From the NCBI GenBank assembly GCA_023250155.1, contig JAHFBG010000008.1:1-64000 (forward strand): 64,000 bases of DNA, given 5' to 3'. The position numbers were made by a program, and so were the translations under genes. Positions 38,830-47,518 of the stretch are shown here, piece by piece. Origin of the DNA: Candidatus Melainabacteria bacterium (GTDB lineage: Bacteria > Cyanobacteriota > Vampirovibrionia > 2-02-FULL-35-15). Numbering within the stretch: the stretch's first letter is position 1; each line of letters opens with the position of its first letter. Under the pieces are notes generated by a model. That model was not told the origin of the DNA and ran no database searches. It worked only from the letters and a program-made list of their open reading frames with translations.

Positions 38830-40114
38830 TAATATTTCATATAAACCACTATTTAGAGGAGCTACAAATCCTTTGATTAGAGATCTGCTTATAAAAAACA
38901 AGTCAGAAGCTAATAAAAACATAGGTTTAGCCTTTGGAGTAGATCCTGATTTTGACAGATTTCAAAGAATTATAAAAGGAAAAGCACGTGAAGAATTAAA
39001 ACGATTTATTAGTCCGGATAAGATGAATGTATCTAAAGGTGGAAAGGTAGTTCAATTACCAATGCCACGAATAGATTTGCCGAAGTTTACAAGAGGTACA
39101 CAAGATGAAGGCGGTGTTGGTTCTGGAAGTGGAAAAAAAGGAGATCAAATTGGAAAAATAGGAAAGGATGGTGAGCCTACTGAAGGTGGCAGTAAAGCTG
39201 GTGAAGGAGAAGGTGAGCATGCTAATGAGCAATGGGGTCCAGAAATTACAAGAAGTGAGATTGCAAGATTACTTATAGAAGATTTAACGCTTCCAAACTT
39301 GGAACCAAAAGGAATGGACAATGTAAAAAAAGAAGATATTAAATGGACAAGTATTAGTACAAAAGGTTCAAAGATAAATATAAAAGCTACCTTAAAGAAT
39401 GCTATAAAACGAACTATTGCTGAGAAGGGTGAAAGCTTTAACGAAGATGATGTTTATATTGAACCAAGTGATATAAGGTATCACACCTGGGATGTAGAAG
39501 AAAAACCTAAAGCAAATGCAGTAATCATCTATGCTATGGATGTTTCAGGTTCAATGGGTGAAGCACAAAAACACATTGCAAGAACTGCAAATTTTTATTT
39601 ATCAACAGTTATTCAACACCAATATGGAGAATTGAATGCTCAGCTTCAGGATGAAACTTTTAGTGATGATCGTTTTGGTGAGGGCGTGGAAGAAGTTTTT
39701 GTTATTCATGATGATGGTGCTAAGCAGGTCTCAGAAAAAGAGTTTTATACTACGACTGAAAGCGGTGGAACTAGGATATCTTCTGCATATAAACTAATTC
39801 AGAAAATTATAAAAGAAAAATATGATCCACAAAACTGGAATATTTATATATTTCACTATAGTGATGGGGATAACTGGGGAGATGATACACCAGAGACCTT
39901 AAAAATAATGGATGAGTTATTACCTCAAGTTAATGAAATCGGTTATGTACAAATGCAATCTTATGGTAGTGGTGAGTTTAAATCTTCTCTAGAAAAAAAG
40001 TTTGGGACAAGTCATCATAAAGTACGTTCATCACTAGTATATAAATCAAGTACAGAAGAATATAAAAAAGTACTATCAGACATGCTTAGTGAAAGAAAGA
40101 AGGAAGGAAACTAA
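38816..40114 (+). CDS. yhbH: YeaH/YhbH family (DUF444) von Willebrand A-type protein
   Basis: The 432-residue protein has a Gly/Lys-rich flexible region (about 90-145) and a C-terminal VWA-like domain with the metal-site motif DVSGSMG and later FHYSDGDNW. YeaH/YhbH proteins are encoded with PrkA in many bacteria and act in the same stress or sporulation pathway. I choose ATG 38816, which overlaps the spoVR stop by 14 bp; a reading from 38741 would add 25 residues inside spoVR. Its stop overlaps the next start by one base (TAATG), so translation is coupled. Confidence 0.88.
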   Translation: MQVSNNISYKPLFRGATNPLIRDLLIKNKSEANKNIGLAFGVDPDFDRFQRIIKGKAREELKRFISPDKMNVSKGGKVVQLPMPRIDLPKFTRGTQDEGGVGSGSGKKGDQIGKIGKDGEPTEGGSKAGEGEGEHANEQWGPEITRSEIARLLIEDLTLPNLEPKGMDNVKKEDIKWTSISTKGSKINIKATLKNAIKRTIAEKGESFNEDDVYIEPSDIRYHTWDVEEKPKANAVIIYAMDVSGSMGEAQKHIARTANFYLSTVIQHQYGELNAQLQDETFSDDRFGEGVEEVFVIHDDGAKQVSEKEFYTTTESGGTRISSAYKLIQKIIKEKYDPQNWNIYIFHYSDGDNWGDDTPETLKIMDELLPQVNEIGYVQMQSYGSGEFKSSLEKKFGTSHHKVRSSLVYKSSTEEYKKVLSDMLSERKKEGN

Positions 40115-42780
40115 TGTTTGTGTTGAAGATTTACTTTCCTTTAATAAATCACTTAGCTAAATATAATAATGCTGGGGTAGATTATTTATTGAAAGATAAT
40201 TTGTCCAATAATCAAATCAATAATTATTCTCCAAAACTGGTTGCTAATAATTATTTAGCTTCAATTAAATCTCCTGCCAGTGAACTTCTTTTGCTTTCAA
40301 ATAAAATCGAAAAAGAACGTTTTACTTTATCAAAACAAGTTCTAACCTATCCTGAATATTTAGAAGAAGTCATCAATGATCCTAAAAAATACTTACGTTC
40401 ACCTATACAGTACATAATCGACGCTCTTGATTATTGGAATAAAGCTAAGGGTATTAAAGACAATGCCACCTTAGATACTTTAGGACATACAGTAAAACCT
40501 TTTGCTTTTGCAAAAAGACCTTGGGAATCTGATCTGATTACTAATAAAACAGGTGTTTGTGGACAAGAGTTAGCTATAAATGAACTGTACAGTAATTTTA
40601 TTGCAAATAAAAACAAGAAACCAGATAAGATGATAATTTTACATGGTCCTAATGGTTCTGGGAAAAATCGTATTATTGAAACAGTTTATGAGGCTTTGCA
40701 ACACTATTCAGAAACCAATGAAGGTACTCTTTATACATTTAACTGGGTATTTAATGATAAAGAAAATGATGATTCTTTTGATTCAGTGTTTCCTGTTTAT
40801 TCTGGACCTAATGCAATCAAAAAACAAAATGATAATTTCAGTACAAGTAAGACATCAGTCACTATTCCAGCAAGTCTAAATACAAATCCAATTTATCTAC
40901 TAAGTAAAGAAGCAAGATTAAAACTAATTGATATCCTTCAAAAAAATCAAAAACTTCCAATAGATTTGAGTAAAGATGATCTGATATTAGAAGGGCTTGA
41001 CAGCTCATCGCAAAAGATTTTTGATGCATTATGGAAAATGTACAATGGTGATATTAATAAGCTTCTTTCACATGTGCAGGTGACTCGCTGGACATTATCA
41101 GAACAAAACAGGCGTGGGTTAGTTACTATTCCTCCTGAGCAAACCCATGAAGCACAACTAATCCCAATTACTCCAGAAATAGATTGGAATAGTTTGCCTG
41201 TAAAGATTAAAGAAGCATTTCGTGCATCAGGACTACATGAAATAACAGGAGCCTTTCCACAGGCAAACAGAGGTAGTATTCATTTTGAAGACATGTTTAA
41301 AACTCCTGATATTGGGCGTTATTTACCATTGCTTAGAACGATTGAAAAAAACAGAACAACAGTAACCTCTGGAATGGGAAATAAATCAGTTGATGAAAGA
41401 TTGAATCTTTTATTCTTAGGGACGACGAATGATATTAATTTATACAACTTACAAAAGAACTATGCAGATTGGGATTCACTAAAAGAAAGATTTACCTTAA
41501 TTCCTGTAGGTTATGAAAGAAGATATAAATCAGTTACAGATATTTACAAGGATCAACTAAAACAACTAATTCCTGAAAACAGTGGTCGACACATAGCTCC
41601 AAATACATTGAATACTTTTGGTCTATGGACTACAATGACTTATTTGTTTCCACCAACAAATGAAAGATATTATGAAGCGGTAGATCGTGATATCAAGAAA
41701 CCTCTTAGAACAGCAGTCACTCGTTTAGATCCATTAAATAAAGCATTGTTATATCAAGGTGAAGAACTTGATTTATATGAGTTAGATCCTAAGAAACACA
41801 AATTTAATGTTGAGGAAAAAACAGTATTAAAGAGCCACTTAAAAGATATTGCAGATGAGTTTAATCTGGGTTTAGGAAAACAAAAGTTTTTATTTTATGA
41901 AGGTGGGACAGGTATATCTCCAAGAGATGCAAGAAAATTATTGGAAGAGACTGTAAAAGCTAAACCGAATGAGTGTTTTTCTGTATTAGAACTGTTTGAT
42001 GTAGTTGAGGAGTGGATTAAAAATGGACTTGGTTATGAAGATGAGCGTGTAAATTATGCAAGAAGCATTAGACAAGCAGCTGATCAAGCTTCTAAGCTTA
42101 GGCAAAACATTGTATTGCCTTCTATACCTGAGTTTCAGCCAGCACATAAACTATTGATATATGCAAAAATCCATGCAAGAAGAAAAATTAAGTATGATTT
42201 GCAAGACGCATTAGGTTTTATTAAGCCCATGAATGAACATATAAAGATTTTAAGAAAGTATATTGAACATGTAAAAGCATTTAGATCAAAACAAGATGTA
42301 CTTCCTGAATGGCAGGAGCCAGGTTCTTTACAACCAAGTGAAAAGTTTATGGCATCAGTAGAAAAAATATTAAATCCTGTAGAAATGATGACACAAGATA
42401 GTGAAATAGCTAAGAATGCATTTAGAAAAAGAATTGTGGAAACCTATGGGCAATGGAGGGGAGAACATCCAGATGAAAATCCTATGGAGAATCTTGAAAG
42501 AATATTTTCAGATTTAGTATTTAAGATGAAGTCAAAGGATGTAGAAGACAATAAACAAAAATTATATACGTTCTTATTTGATTTAAAGAAAAATTATGAG
42601 CCTAAAAATAGAGATAGTATTCAAGATTTAAGCAATAAAGAAAGACTAGATTTGCTAAATAATGGTTTACAGGCATTAAAGTCTTCTGGATATTGTGATA
42701 AGTGTATACCAAAACTTTTAGATTTTGCATTTCATGATGATGAAGAGTATAGGGCAGCAATGCAAACACTACAAAAATAA
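40114..42780 (+). CDS. second, divergent PrkA-like AAA+ protein
   Basis: This 888-residue paralog of PrkA shares the layout of the first gene: a PxxYLEEVINDPKKYLRSPIQYIIDAL region, P-loop, RGSIHFEDMFKTPD, FLGTTND and a C-terminal YCDKC. Key positions differ. Walker A reads GPNGSGKN (178-185), with Asn185 in place of the Ser/Thr that binds magnesium. The Walker B region reads HFED instead of HFDE. The internal Cys pair of PrkA is also gone. It may bind but not hydrolyse ATP well, and act as a regulatory partner. It is coupled to yhbH by a one-base overlap and lies 21 bp before the ClpP-like gene. Confidence 0.8.
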   Translation: MFVLKIYFPLINHLAKYNNAGVDYLLKDNLSNNQINNYSPKLVANNYLASIKSPASELLLLSNKIEKERFTLSKQVLTYPEYLEEVINDPKKYLRSPIQYIIDALDYWNKAKGIKDNATLDTLGHTVKPFAFAKRPWESDLITNKTGVCGQELAINELYSNFIANKNKKPDKMIILHGPNGSGKNRIIETVYEALQHYSETNEGTLYTFNWVFNDKENDDSFDSVFPVYSGPNAIKKQNDNFSTSKTSVTIPASLNTNPIYLLSKEARLKLIDILQKNQKLPIDLSKDDLILEGLDSSSQKIFDALWKMYNGDINKLLSHVQVTRWTLSEQNRRGLVTIPPEQTHEAQLIPITPEIDWNSLPVKIKEAFRASGLHEITGAFPQANRGSIHFEDMFKTPDIGRYLPLLRTIEKNRTTVTSGMGNKSVDERLNLLFLGTTNDINLYNLQKNYADWDSLKERFTLIPVGYERRYKSVTDIYKDQLKQLIPENSGRHIAPNTLNTFGLWTTMTYLFPPTNERYYEAVDRDIKKPLRTAVTRLDPLNKALLYQGEELDLYELDPKKHKFNVEEKTVLKSHLKDIADEFNLGLGKQKFLFYEGGTGISPRDARKLLEETVKAKPNECFSVLELFDVVEEWIKNGLGYEDERVNYARSIRQAADQASKLRQNIVLPSIPEFQPAHKLLIYAKIHARRKIKYDLQDALGFIKPMNEHIKILRKYIEHVKAFRSKQDVLPEWQEPGSLQPSEKFMASVEKILNPVEMMTQDSEIAKNAFRKRIVETYGQWRGEHPDENPMENLERIFSDLVFKMKSKDVEDNKQKLYTFLFDLKKNYEPKNRDSIQDLSNKERLDLLNNGLQALKSSGYCDKCIPKLLDFAFHDDEEYRAAMQTLQK

Positions 42781-42801
42781 AAATTAAAGAAAGGAAATCT
42801 T

Positions 42802-43746
42802 ATGAATACGATTAGTCTTAGACCTTACAGCGTTCACAAAAATCCACCAATAACATCTTTCAAGGAAACAATAAAATCACTGAAAAACACATCTGATGTA
42901 AATAAAATTTCAGATTCAAAAGTTAATACTCATATGGGTTTAGGAGTATTAAATGTTTCAAAAGATGATTATAGAGGTCCTAGTGTATTTATTGATCCTA
43001 ATTATTTAGGGAGGTTTTTGGATCTCTCTTATAGAAAAGAATCTAAGCCACTTAATATACTTGATCAAACGATGTCAGCCTATTTATCAAATCAAGGTTC
43101 AATGACAACAGGGCAAGAATCTATAGAGAACATTATTTTAAAAAATAATTTTATCTTAATTCATGATGCTGTAACTGATGAGATGGCAAATGAAGTTCGA
43201 TTAAAAACACAGCTATTAGCAGCTGCTATGAAAAAAACCGGAAATGTAAAACCCGTACATTTTCTTATAAATAGTCCTGGGGGATCTATTGTTTCTATGA
43301 ATGCAATACTTGATGCTATGGATCGTCTGAAAAATACAAAAATAAATGGACAAAATATTGTAGTAGCTACTTATTGTGATGGAATGGCTGCTAGTGCAGC
43401 TTCTGTAATTATGGCGAATGGAACACCTGGCTATAGGTATATTAGTCCTAGATCTGAGGTGATGATACACCAACCTTTAGGTGGTATGAGTGGCCAAGCT
43501 ACTGATCTAGATATTCGAAATAAAAGAATTCAAAGAATGAAAACTGACATAGTAGATTTTTTTGTTAAAACTTCTAAGATGAGTCGTGATGAACTTGTAA
43601 GAGTAATGGAGAGAGATTACTTTATGGAAGCAAAAGAAAGTGTTGAAAAAGGATTTGCTGATTCTTACTATGATAGATTCCAGACTGAAGAATTAGAGCA
43701 ATCTGATATACGTGGCTTATTTGGTAGTGATAGTGAAGGGAAGTAG
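42802..43746 (+). CDS. ClpP-type serine peptidase with long N-terminal extension
   Basis: The 314-residue protein has a ClpP fold in residues about 110-290. The catalytic triad is intact: Ser198 in GMAASAA, His223 in MIHQPLGG and Asp272 in MERDYF. The first 110 residues are an extension absent from ordinary ClpP (about 200 residues) and have no signal peptide. A good ribosome site (AAAGGAAA) precedes the ATG. As the last gene of the prkA operon it may supply a proteolytic chamber to one of the PrkA AAA+ proteins. Housekeeping ClpP normally sits with clpX, which is not seen here. Confidence 0.85.
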   Translation: MNTISLRPYSVHKNPPITSFKETIKSLKNTSDVNKISDSKVNTHMGLGVLNVSKDDYRGPSVFIDPNYLGRFLDLSYRKESKPLNILDQTMSAYLSNQGSMTTGQESIENIILKNNFILIHDAVTDEMANEVRLKTQLLAAAMKKTGNVKPVHFLINSPGGSIVSMNAILDAMDRLKNTKINGQNIVVATYCDGMAASAASVIMANGTPGYRYISPRSEVMIHQPLGGMSGQATDLDIRNKRIQRMKTDIVDFFVKTSKMSRDELVRVMERDYFMEAKESVEKGFADSYYDRFQTEELEQSDIRGLFGSDSEGK

Positions 43747-43817
43747 GGGATACTACACATAAATTTTACATAATTTAGTAAATGCAATAGAATGGTTGTT
43801 TTGAAGGAGACTATTTT

Positions 43818-45458
43818 ATGCAAATGACGAATGTTCTTGTAACAGACAAACTAAATGAGTCAGGATTAGATATTTTAAGAGAGTCATCTAAAGTAGATTA
43901 TAAGCCTGGAATTCCTCATGAGGAATTGATTAAAATAATTAAAGACTATGATGCTTTGCTAGTTAGAAGTCAAACAAAGGTTACAAGAGAAGTTATTCAG
44001 GCATGTTCAGCAAAAATGAAAATAATTGGTCGTGCAGGTGTTGGAGTTGATAATATAGATTTAACAGCAGCTACTGAAAAGGGTATCATTGTTGTAAATT
44101 CTCCAGAAGGAAATACGACAGCAGCAGCAGAGCATACTATTGCAATGATGATGTCTATGGCAAGGCTTATTCCAGCAGCTGATACTTCAATGAAAAGAAA
44201 TGAATGGAGAAGATCTGATTTCCTTGGTTTTGAAATATTCAATAAAGTCTTAGGAGTAATTGGTCTTGGAAAAATTGGTTCACGTGTAGCTAAAACAGCT
44301 CAAGCAATGGGAATGAAAATAATTGCTTATGATCCTTTTGTTACTCAGGAGTTTGCATCTCAGCATAGATTTGAACTTGTAGCTCTTACTGAGATTTGGA
44401 AAAGAGCAGATATAATTACTTTTCATATTCCCAAAACACCTGAAACAGCAAACTTGCTAAACAAAGATACTTTGAAGCTTTGTAAAAAAGGTGTACGTAT
44501 TGTAAATTGTGCTAGAGGTGGAATTATAGATGAACAAGCACTTTCAGATTCTATAAAGCTAGGACATGTGGCTGGTGCTGCTTTTGATGTCTTTAATGAA
44601 GAGCCTGTAAAAGATAGTCCATTGTTACATCTTAGTGATAAAGTTGTTTTAACACCGCATTTGGGAGCTAGTACTGAAGAAGCTCAAATCAATGTTGCTT
44701 TGGATGTTGCTGAACAAATAAGAGATGTTTTATTAGGTGGGTATGCAAGAAGTGCTGTTAATCTACCTGCTATGAAACCAGAAATAATTGCTGAAGTTAA
44801 GCCTTATATGGTACTAGCTACAAATTTAGGAACTATAATATCTCAGCTCATTGATGGAAAAGTTCAGGAAGTACAAATAGAATCAAAAGGAGAACTCGCT
44901 AAAAAAAATACAGAGCCTCTTAATATAGCTATTTTAAAGGGCATATTGTCTTCTAGTGTTGAAGGGGTAAATTTTGTTAATGCACCTCATATTGCAAAAG
45001 AAAGAGGAATTAAAATTATTGAATCCAAGTCATTTGATACTGGGGACTATGTTGAAGAATTAAAAATTGTTCTTAGAACAGATAAAGGAACAAAGGTCAT
45101 TGCAGGTACATTGCTTGCACAAGGTATTCCTTCAATTGTTCAAATTGATAATTATGCTATGAATGCTACACCAGCTGAACATATGCTATTAACCCATCAC
45201 CAGGATAAACCAGGTATGATTGCTCAAGTATCGACAATTCTTTGGCAAGGAAATATCAATATAAGTTCAATGCATGTAGGAAGAAATGGTCCAAGAGAAA
45301 TGTCTGTGATGATATTAAATTTAGATGATCCTATACCTAATGAATTGATTAAAAAGGTTTTACAAGTTGAAGGGGTTTTAGAAGCAAGATATGTAAAACT
45401 GAAAACAAACAATGGTGAAACATCTAAGTCTAGAGAGTTAGAGCCAATATTATCTTAA
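43818..45458 (+). CDS. serA: D-3-phosphoglycerate dehydrogenase
   Basis: SerA oxidises 3-phosphoglycerate with NAD in the first step of serine synthesis. The 546-residue protein is the long form, with the catalytic and NAD-binding domains (GLGKIGSRVA near 152-161, NCARGGIIDE and HLGAST), an ASB substrate-binding domain and a C-terminal ACT domain (about 455-530) for serine feedback. AAGGAGA lies before the ATG. It follows the prkA operon by 71 bp and may have its own promoter. Confidence 0.94.
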   Translation: MQMTNVLVTDKLNESGLDILRESSKVDYKPGIPHEELIKIIKDYDALLVRSQTKVTREVIQACSAKMKIIGRAGVGVDNIDLTAATEKGIIVVNSPEGNTTAAAEHTIAMMMSMARLIPAADTSMKRNEWRRSDFLGFEIFNKVLGVIGLGKIGSRVAKTAQAMGMKIIAYDPFVTQEFASQHRFELVALTEIWKRADIITFHIPKTPETANLLNKDTLKLCKKGVRIVNCARGGIIDEQALSDSIKLGHVAGAAFDVFNEEPVKDSPLLHLSDKVVLTPHLGASTEEAQINVALDVAEQIRDVLLGGYARSAVNLPAMKPEIIAEVKPYMVLATNLGTIISQLIDGKVQEVQIESKGELAKKNTEPLNIAILKGILSSSVEGVNFVNAPHIAKERGIKIIESKSFDTGDYVEELKIVLRTDKGTKVIAGTLLAQGIPSIVQIDNYAMNATPAEHMLLTHHQDKPGMIAQVSTILWQGNINISSMHVGRNGPREMSVMILNLDDPIPNELIKKVLQVEGVLEARYVKLKTNNGETSKSRELEPILS

Positions 45459-45563
45459 TAATAATTGCTTTACTAACTTTTTTTCATTGCTAATACATAA
45501 TATTATGTTTATTGATGTTTATTTGATGTTAAAATATTGACCTACTAGATAGGGGATAAGAAA

Positions 45564-46034
45564 ATGCCAAATGTAAAAGTCTTGTTAAATGAAAATATTG
45601 AACACCTTGGAAGAATTGGAGATATGGTTTCAGTAAAACCTGGCTATGCAAGAAATTATTTATTACCAGAAGGTTTAGCTTCTATTCCAACGGTTGGTGA
45701 AATTAGAAGAATTCAAAAAAGAAAAGAACTTTTAGAAAAACAATACCAAGAAGAAAAAGCTCAAGCAGAAGAAATGGTTCAAAATTTAAATAAATTTGGA
45801 GACTTTGTTATTTATACAAGAGCTGGTGAATCAGGAAAATTGTTTGGAGCGATTACTGCAAAAGATATTGCAGAAAGAATCAATAGCTTGCTCGGTCTGA
45901 ATATTGTAAAAAAGCAAGTACAGCTAAAAAGAGCGATTGGAGAAATTGGAGAATATTCAATTAAACTAAAACTACATAATGAAGTTACAGCTGATATAAA
46001 ATTTATAATTAAAACGGAAGAAGAATCTGCTTAG
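45564..46034 (+). CDS. rplI: 50S ribosomal protein L9
   Basis: The 156-residue protein has the L9 N-terminal domain (VKVLLNENIEHLGRIGDMVSVKPGYARNYL), the long connecting helix (KRKELLEKQYQEEKAQAEEM) and the C-terminal rRNA-binding domain (GKLFGAITAKDIAE). A ribosome site GGGGATAAG precedes the ATG. The cytochrome and tmk genes follow closely, so the three probably form an operon. Confidence 0.96.
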   Translation: MPNVKVLLNENIEHLGRIGDMVSVKPGYARNYLLPEGLASIPTVGEIRRIQKRKELLEKQYQEEKAQAEEMVQNLNKFGDFVIYTRAGESGKLFGAITAKDIAERINSLLGLNIVKKQVQLKRAIGEIGEYSIKLKLHNEVTADIKFIIKTEEESA

Positions 46035-46048
46035 AACATTCAATTAAA

Positions 46049-46402
46049 ATGAAAAGACTACCCTTAGTCATAAAAGTATTTTTATTGTTTGTCATGTTAG
46101 TGGTATTGTTGAACCTAGTAATTGTGACCTTTTCAAAACCTAATGAAACTGAAGAGCAGTCTGATATGCTTACAGGGAGTAATTTATTCAAAACAAACTG
46201 TTCTGGTTGTCATTTAAATGGCCAAAATCTTATAAAATCAAATAAACCAGTTATTGGTTCTCCTGTATTGAAGTCAAAAAAAATCTTTAAAGAATTCTTA
46301 GAGTCACCTCCACAACCTATGCCAAACTTTAAAAACATTGCTAGTAAGTCCTCACAACTCGACTCTCTCTATAATTATGTTAATTCTCTAATGACTAAGT
46401 AA
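46049..46402 (+). CDS. membrane-anchored class I cytochrome c (c6-like)
   Basis: The 117-residue protein has an N-terminal membrane anchor (about 8-28) and one haem-binding motif, NCSGCH, near residue 52. A likely axial Met lies in PMPNF near 92. The segments LFKTNCSGCHLNGQNL and PMPNFKNI...LYNYVNSL resemble cytochrome c6 of cyanobacteria. It would carry electrons on the periplasmic side, so the cell should have a respiratory chain and a c-type cytochrome maturation system. It lies 14 bp after rplI and 4 bp before tmk. Confidence 0.85.
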   Translation: MKRLPLVIKVFLLFVMLVVLLNLVIVTFSKPNETEEQSDMLTGSNLFKTNCSGCHLNGQNLIKSNKPVIGSPVLKSKKIFKEFLESPPQPMPNFKNIASKSSQLDSLYNYVNSLMTK

Positions 46403-46406
46403 AACT

Positions 46407-47021
46407 ATGTCTTTTATAACCTTTGAAGGTATTGATTGTTCTGGTAAAACCACTCAAATAGAGTATTTAAAGAAACACTTTAAAAATAATAAAAATGTAA
46501 TATTTACTTCAAATCCTGGTGAAACACATCTTGGAAAAGAACTAAGAAAAATCTTATTACATAGAAAAGACTTAAAGTTATCTGAGATAAATGAGTTGTT
46601 TTTATTTTTTACTGGTATACAAGATAATTATGAAAAGATTATTCTGCCAGCTTTAGCACAAAAAAAAACAGTTTTATGTGATAGGTATTATGATTCTACG
46701 ATTGCATATCAAGGTTTTGGTAGAGGATTAGATTTAAAAAAAATTTTGAAGTTGGTTGAGGCTTCTGCACTTCCTGAGCCTCAATTAACATTCTTGTTTA
46801 GGATTGATATTGATGTATTTGAAGAGAGATCTAACAATAAAAACAAAAAGGATAAAATGGAAAGTTCAAAACAACAATTTTATAAAGATGTAATTAAAGG
46901 ATATGATCAGTTAGCTAAAATACATAAAAATAGGTATATAGTATTAGATGGCACAGAACCAATTGAGTTATTACATAGAGAAATAAAGGAAGTACTTAAG
47001 GATCGATTAAAAATTTGCTAA
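46407..47021 (+). CDS. tmk: thymidylate kinase
   Basis: Tmk phosphorylates dTMP to dTDP. The 204-residue protein has the P-loop FEGIDCSGKTTQ (6-17), the DRYYDSTIAYQG dTMP-site motif (about 92-103) and a short lid (about 142-156) that is Asn/Lys-rich and lacks the usual RxxxxDR pattern in clear form. Length is typical. It follows the cytochrome gene by 4 bp and is followed by the tRNA cluster. Confidence 0.92.
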   Translation: MSFITFEGIDCSGKTTQIEYLKKHFKNNKNVIFTSNPGETHLGKELRKILLHRKDLKLSEINELFLFFTGIQDNYEKIILPALAQKKTVLCDRYYDSTIAYQGFGRGLDLKKILKLVEASALPEPQLTFLFRIDIDVFEERSNNKNKKDKMESSKQQFYKDVIKGYDQLAKIHKNRYIVLDGTEPIELLHREIKEVLKDRLKIC

Positions 47022-47035
47022 AATCTTATGGCAGT

Positions 47036-47107
47036 GCCGAAGTAGCTCAGGGGTAGAGCAACGGTTTTGTAAACCGTAGGTCGTCAGTTCAAATCTGATC
47101 TTCGGCT
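47036..47107 (+). tRNA. tRNA-Thr (UGU)
   Basis: Cloverleaf with acceptor GCCGAAG/CTTCGGC, D arm GCTC...GAGC, anticodon loop TTTGTAA giving UGU, and a T arm with TTCAAAT. The discriminator is T and CCA is not encoded. It is first of a Thr-Tyr-Thr tRNA cluster 14 bp behind tmk. Confidence 0.96.
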
Positions 47108-47117
47108 TTTTTCTTAT

Positions 47118-47200
47118 GGGCGGCTGCCCGAGTGGCCAAAGGGGGCAGACTGTAAATCTGCTGACGCAAGTCTTCGCTGGTTCGACCCCAGCGCCGCCCA
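47118..47200 (+). tRNA. tRNA-Tyr (GUA)
   Basis: A class II tRNA with acceptor GGGCGGC/GCCGCCC, anticodon loop CTGTAAA giving GUA, a long variable arm (TGACGCAAGTCTTC) and a T arm with TTCGACC. The discriminator is A. Its 3' 47 nt are the first copy of a tandem repeat that continues downstream. Confidence 0.97.
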
Positions 47201-47368
47201 ATTGACAAGTACTACAATGTTCATCGAGGACAGAACTAAATCTGCTGACGCAAGTCTTCGCTGGTTCGACCCCAGCGCCGCCCAATTGACAAGTACTACA
47301 ATGTTCATCGAGGACAGAACTAAATCTGCTGACGCAAGTCTTCGCTGGTTCGACCCCAGCGCCGCCCA
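47154..47368 (+). repeat. tandem repeat of the tRNA-Tyr 3' half
   Basis: The last 47 nt of tRNA-Tyr (47154-47200) occur again at 47238-47284 and 47322-47368. They are separated by two identical 37-nt spacers, so the period is 84 bp with about 2.6 units. All copies appear identical. Copies two and three hold the 3' anticodon strand, variable arm, T arm and 3' acceptor strand but no 5' half. Open frames on either strand here are only tRNA-derived. E. coli tyrT has comparable distal repeats that begin with tRNA-Tyr 3' sequence (the rtT region). Confidence 0.95.
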
Positions 47369-47389
47369 GTTCTCTGATTTTTTAGATAT

Positions 47390-47462
47390 GCCCCTCTAGC
47401 TCAGTTGGTAGAGCACATCCTTGGTAAGGATGAGGTCGACGGTTCAATCCCGTTGGGGGGCT
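47390..47462 (+). tRNA. tRNA-Thr (GGU), integration target
   Basis: Intact cloverleaf with acceptor GCCCCTC/GGGGGGC, anticodon loop TTGGTAA giving GGU, and a T arm with TTCAATC. Discriminator T. From its fifth base onward the gene is identical to 60412-60480, so it is the left attachment site of the integrative element, with tRNA function restored by the element's copy. Confidence 0.96.
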
Positions 47463-47464
47463 TT
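47394..47464 (+). repeat. attL (71-bp direct repeat)
   Basis: Left copy of the repeat, starting inside the 5' acceptor strand of tRNA-Thr(GGU) and ending two bases past its discriminator. Inside the element, 23 bp on, TTCTTTGTA (47487-47495) is a one-mismatch inverted copy of the 9-mer repeated near attR, a possible recombinase arm site. Confidence 0.93.
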
Positions 47465-47518
47465 GGTTTAAAATACACTCTCTAACTTCTTTGTATTTCC
47501 GCGTATGAATAGCGGTAC

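Noticed and set aside
47154..47368. CRISPR array
   Set aside because: The repeats are tRNA-Tyr sequence and both spacers are identical, unlike CRISPR spacers; no cas genes are present.
47007..47399. Open frames on both strands with repeated GGAGVEPAKTCVSRF or SADASLRWFDPSAAQ segments
   Set aside because: They are translations of tRNA-Tyr and its tandem 3' repeats, a common source of false genes.
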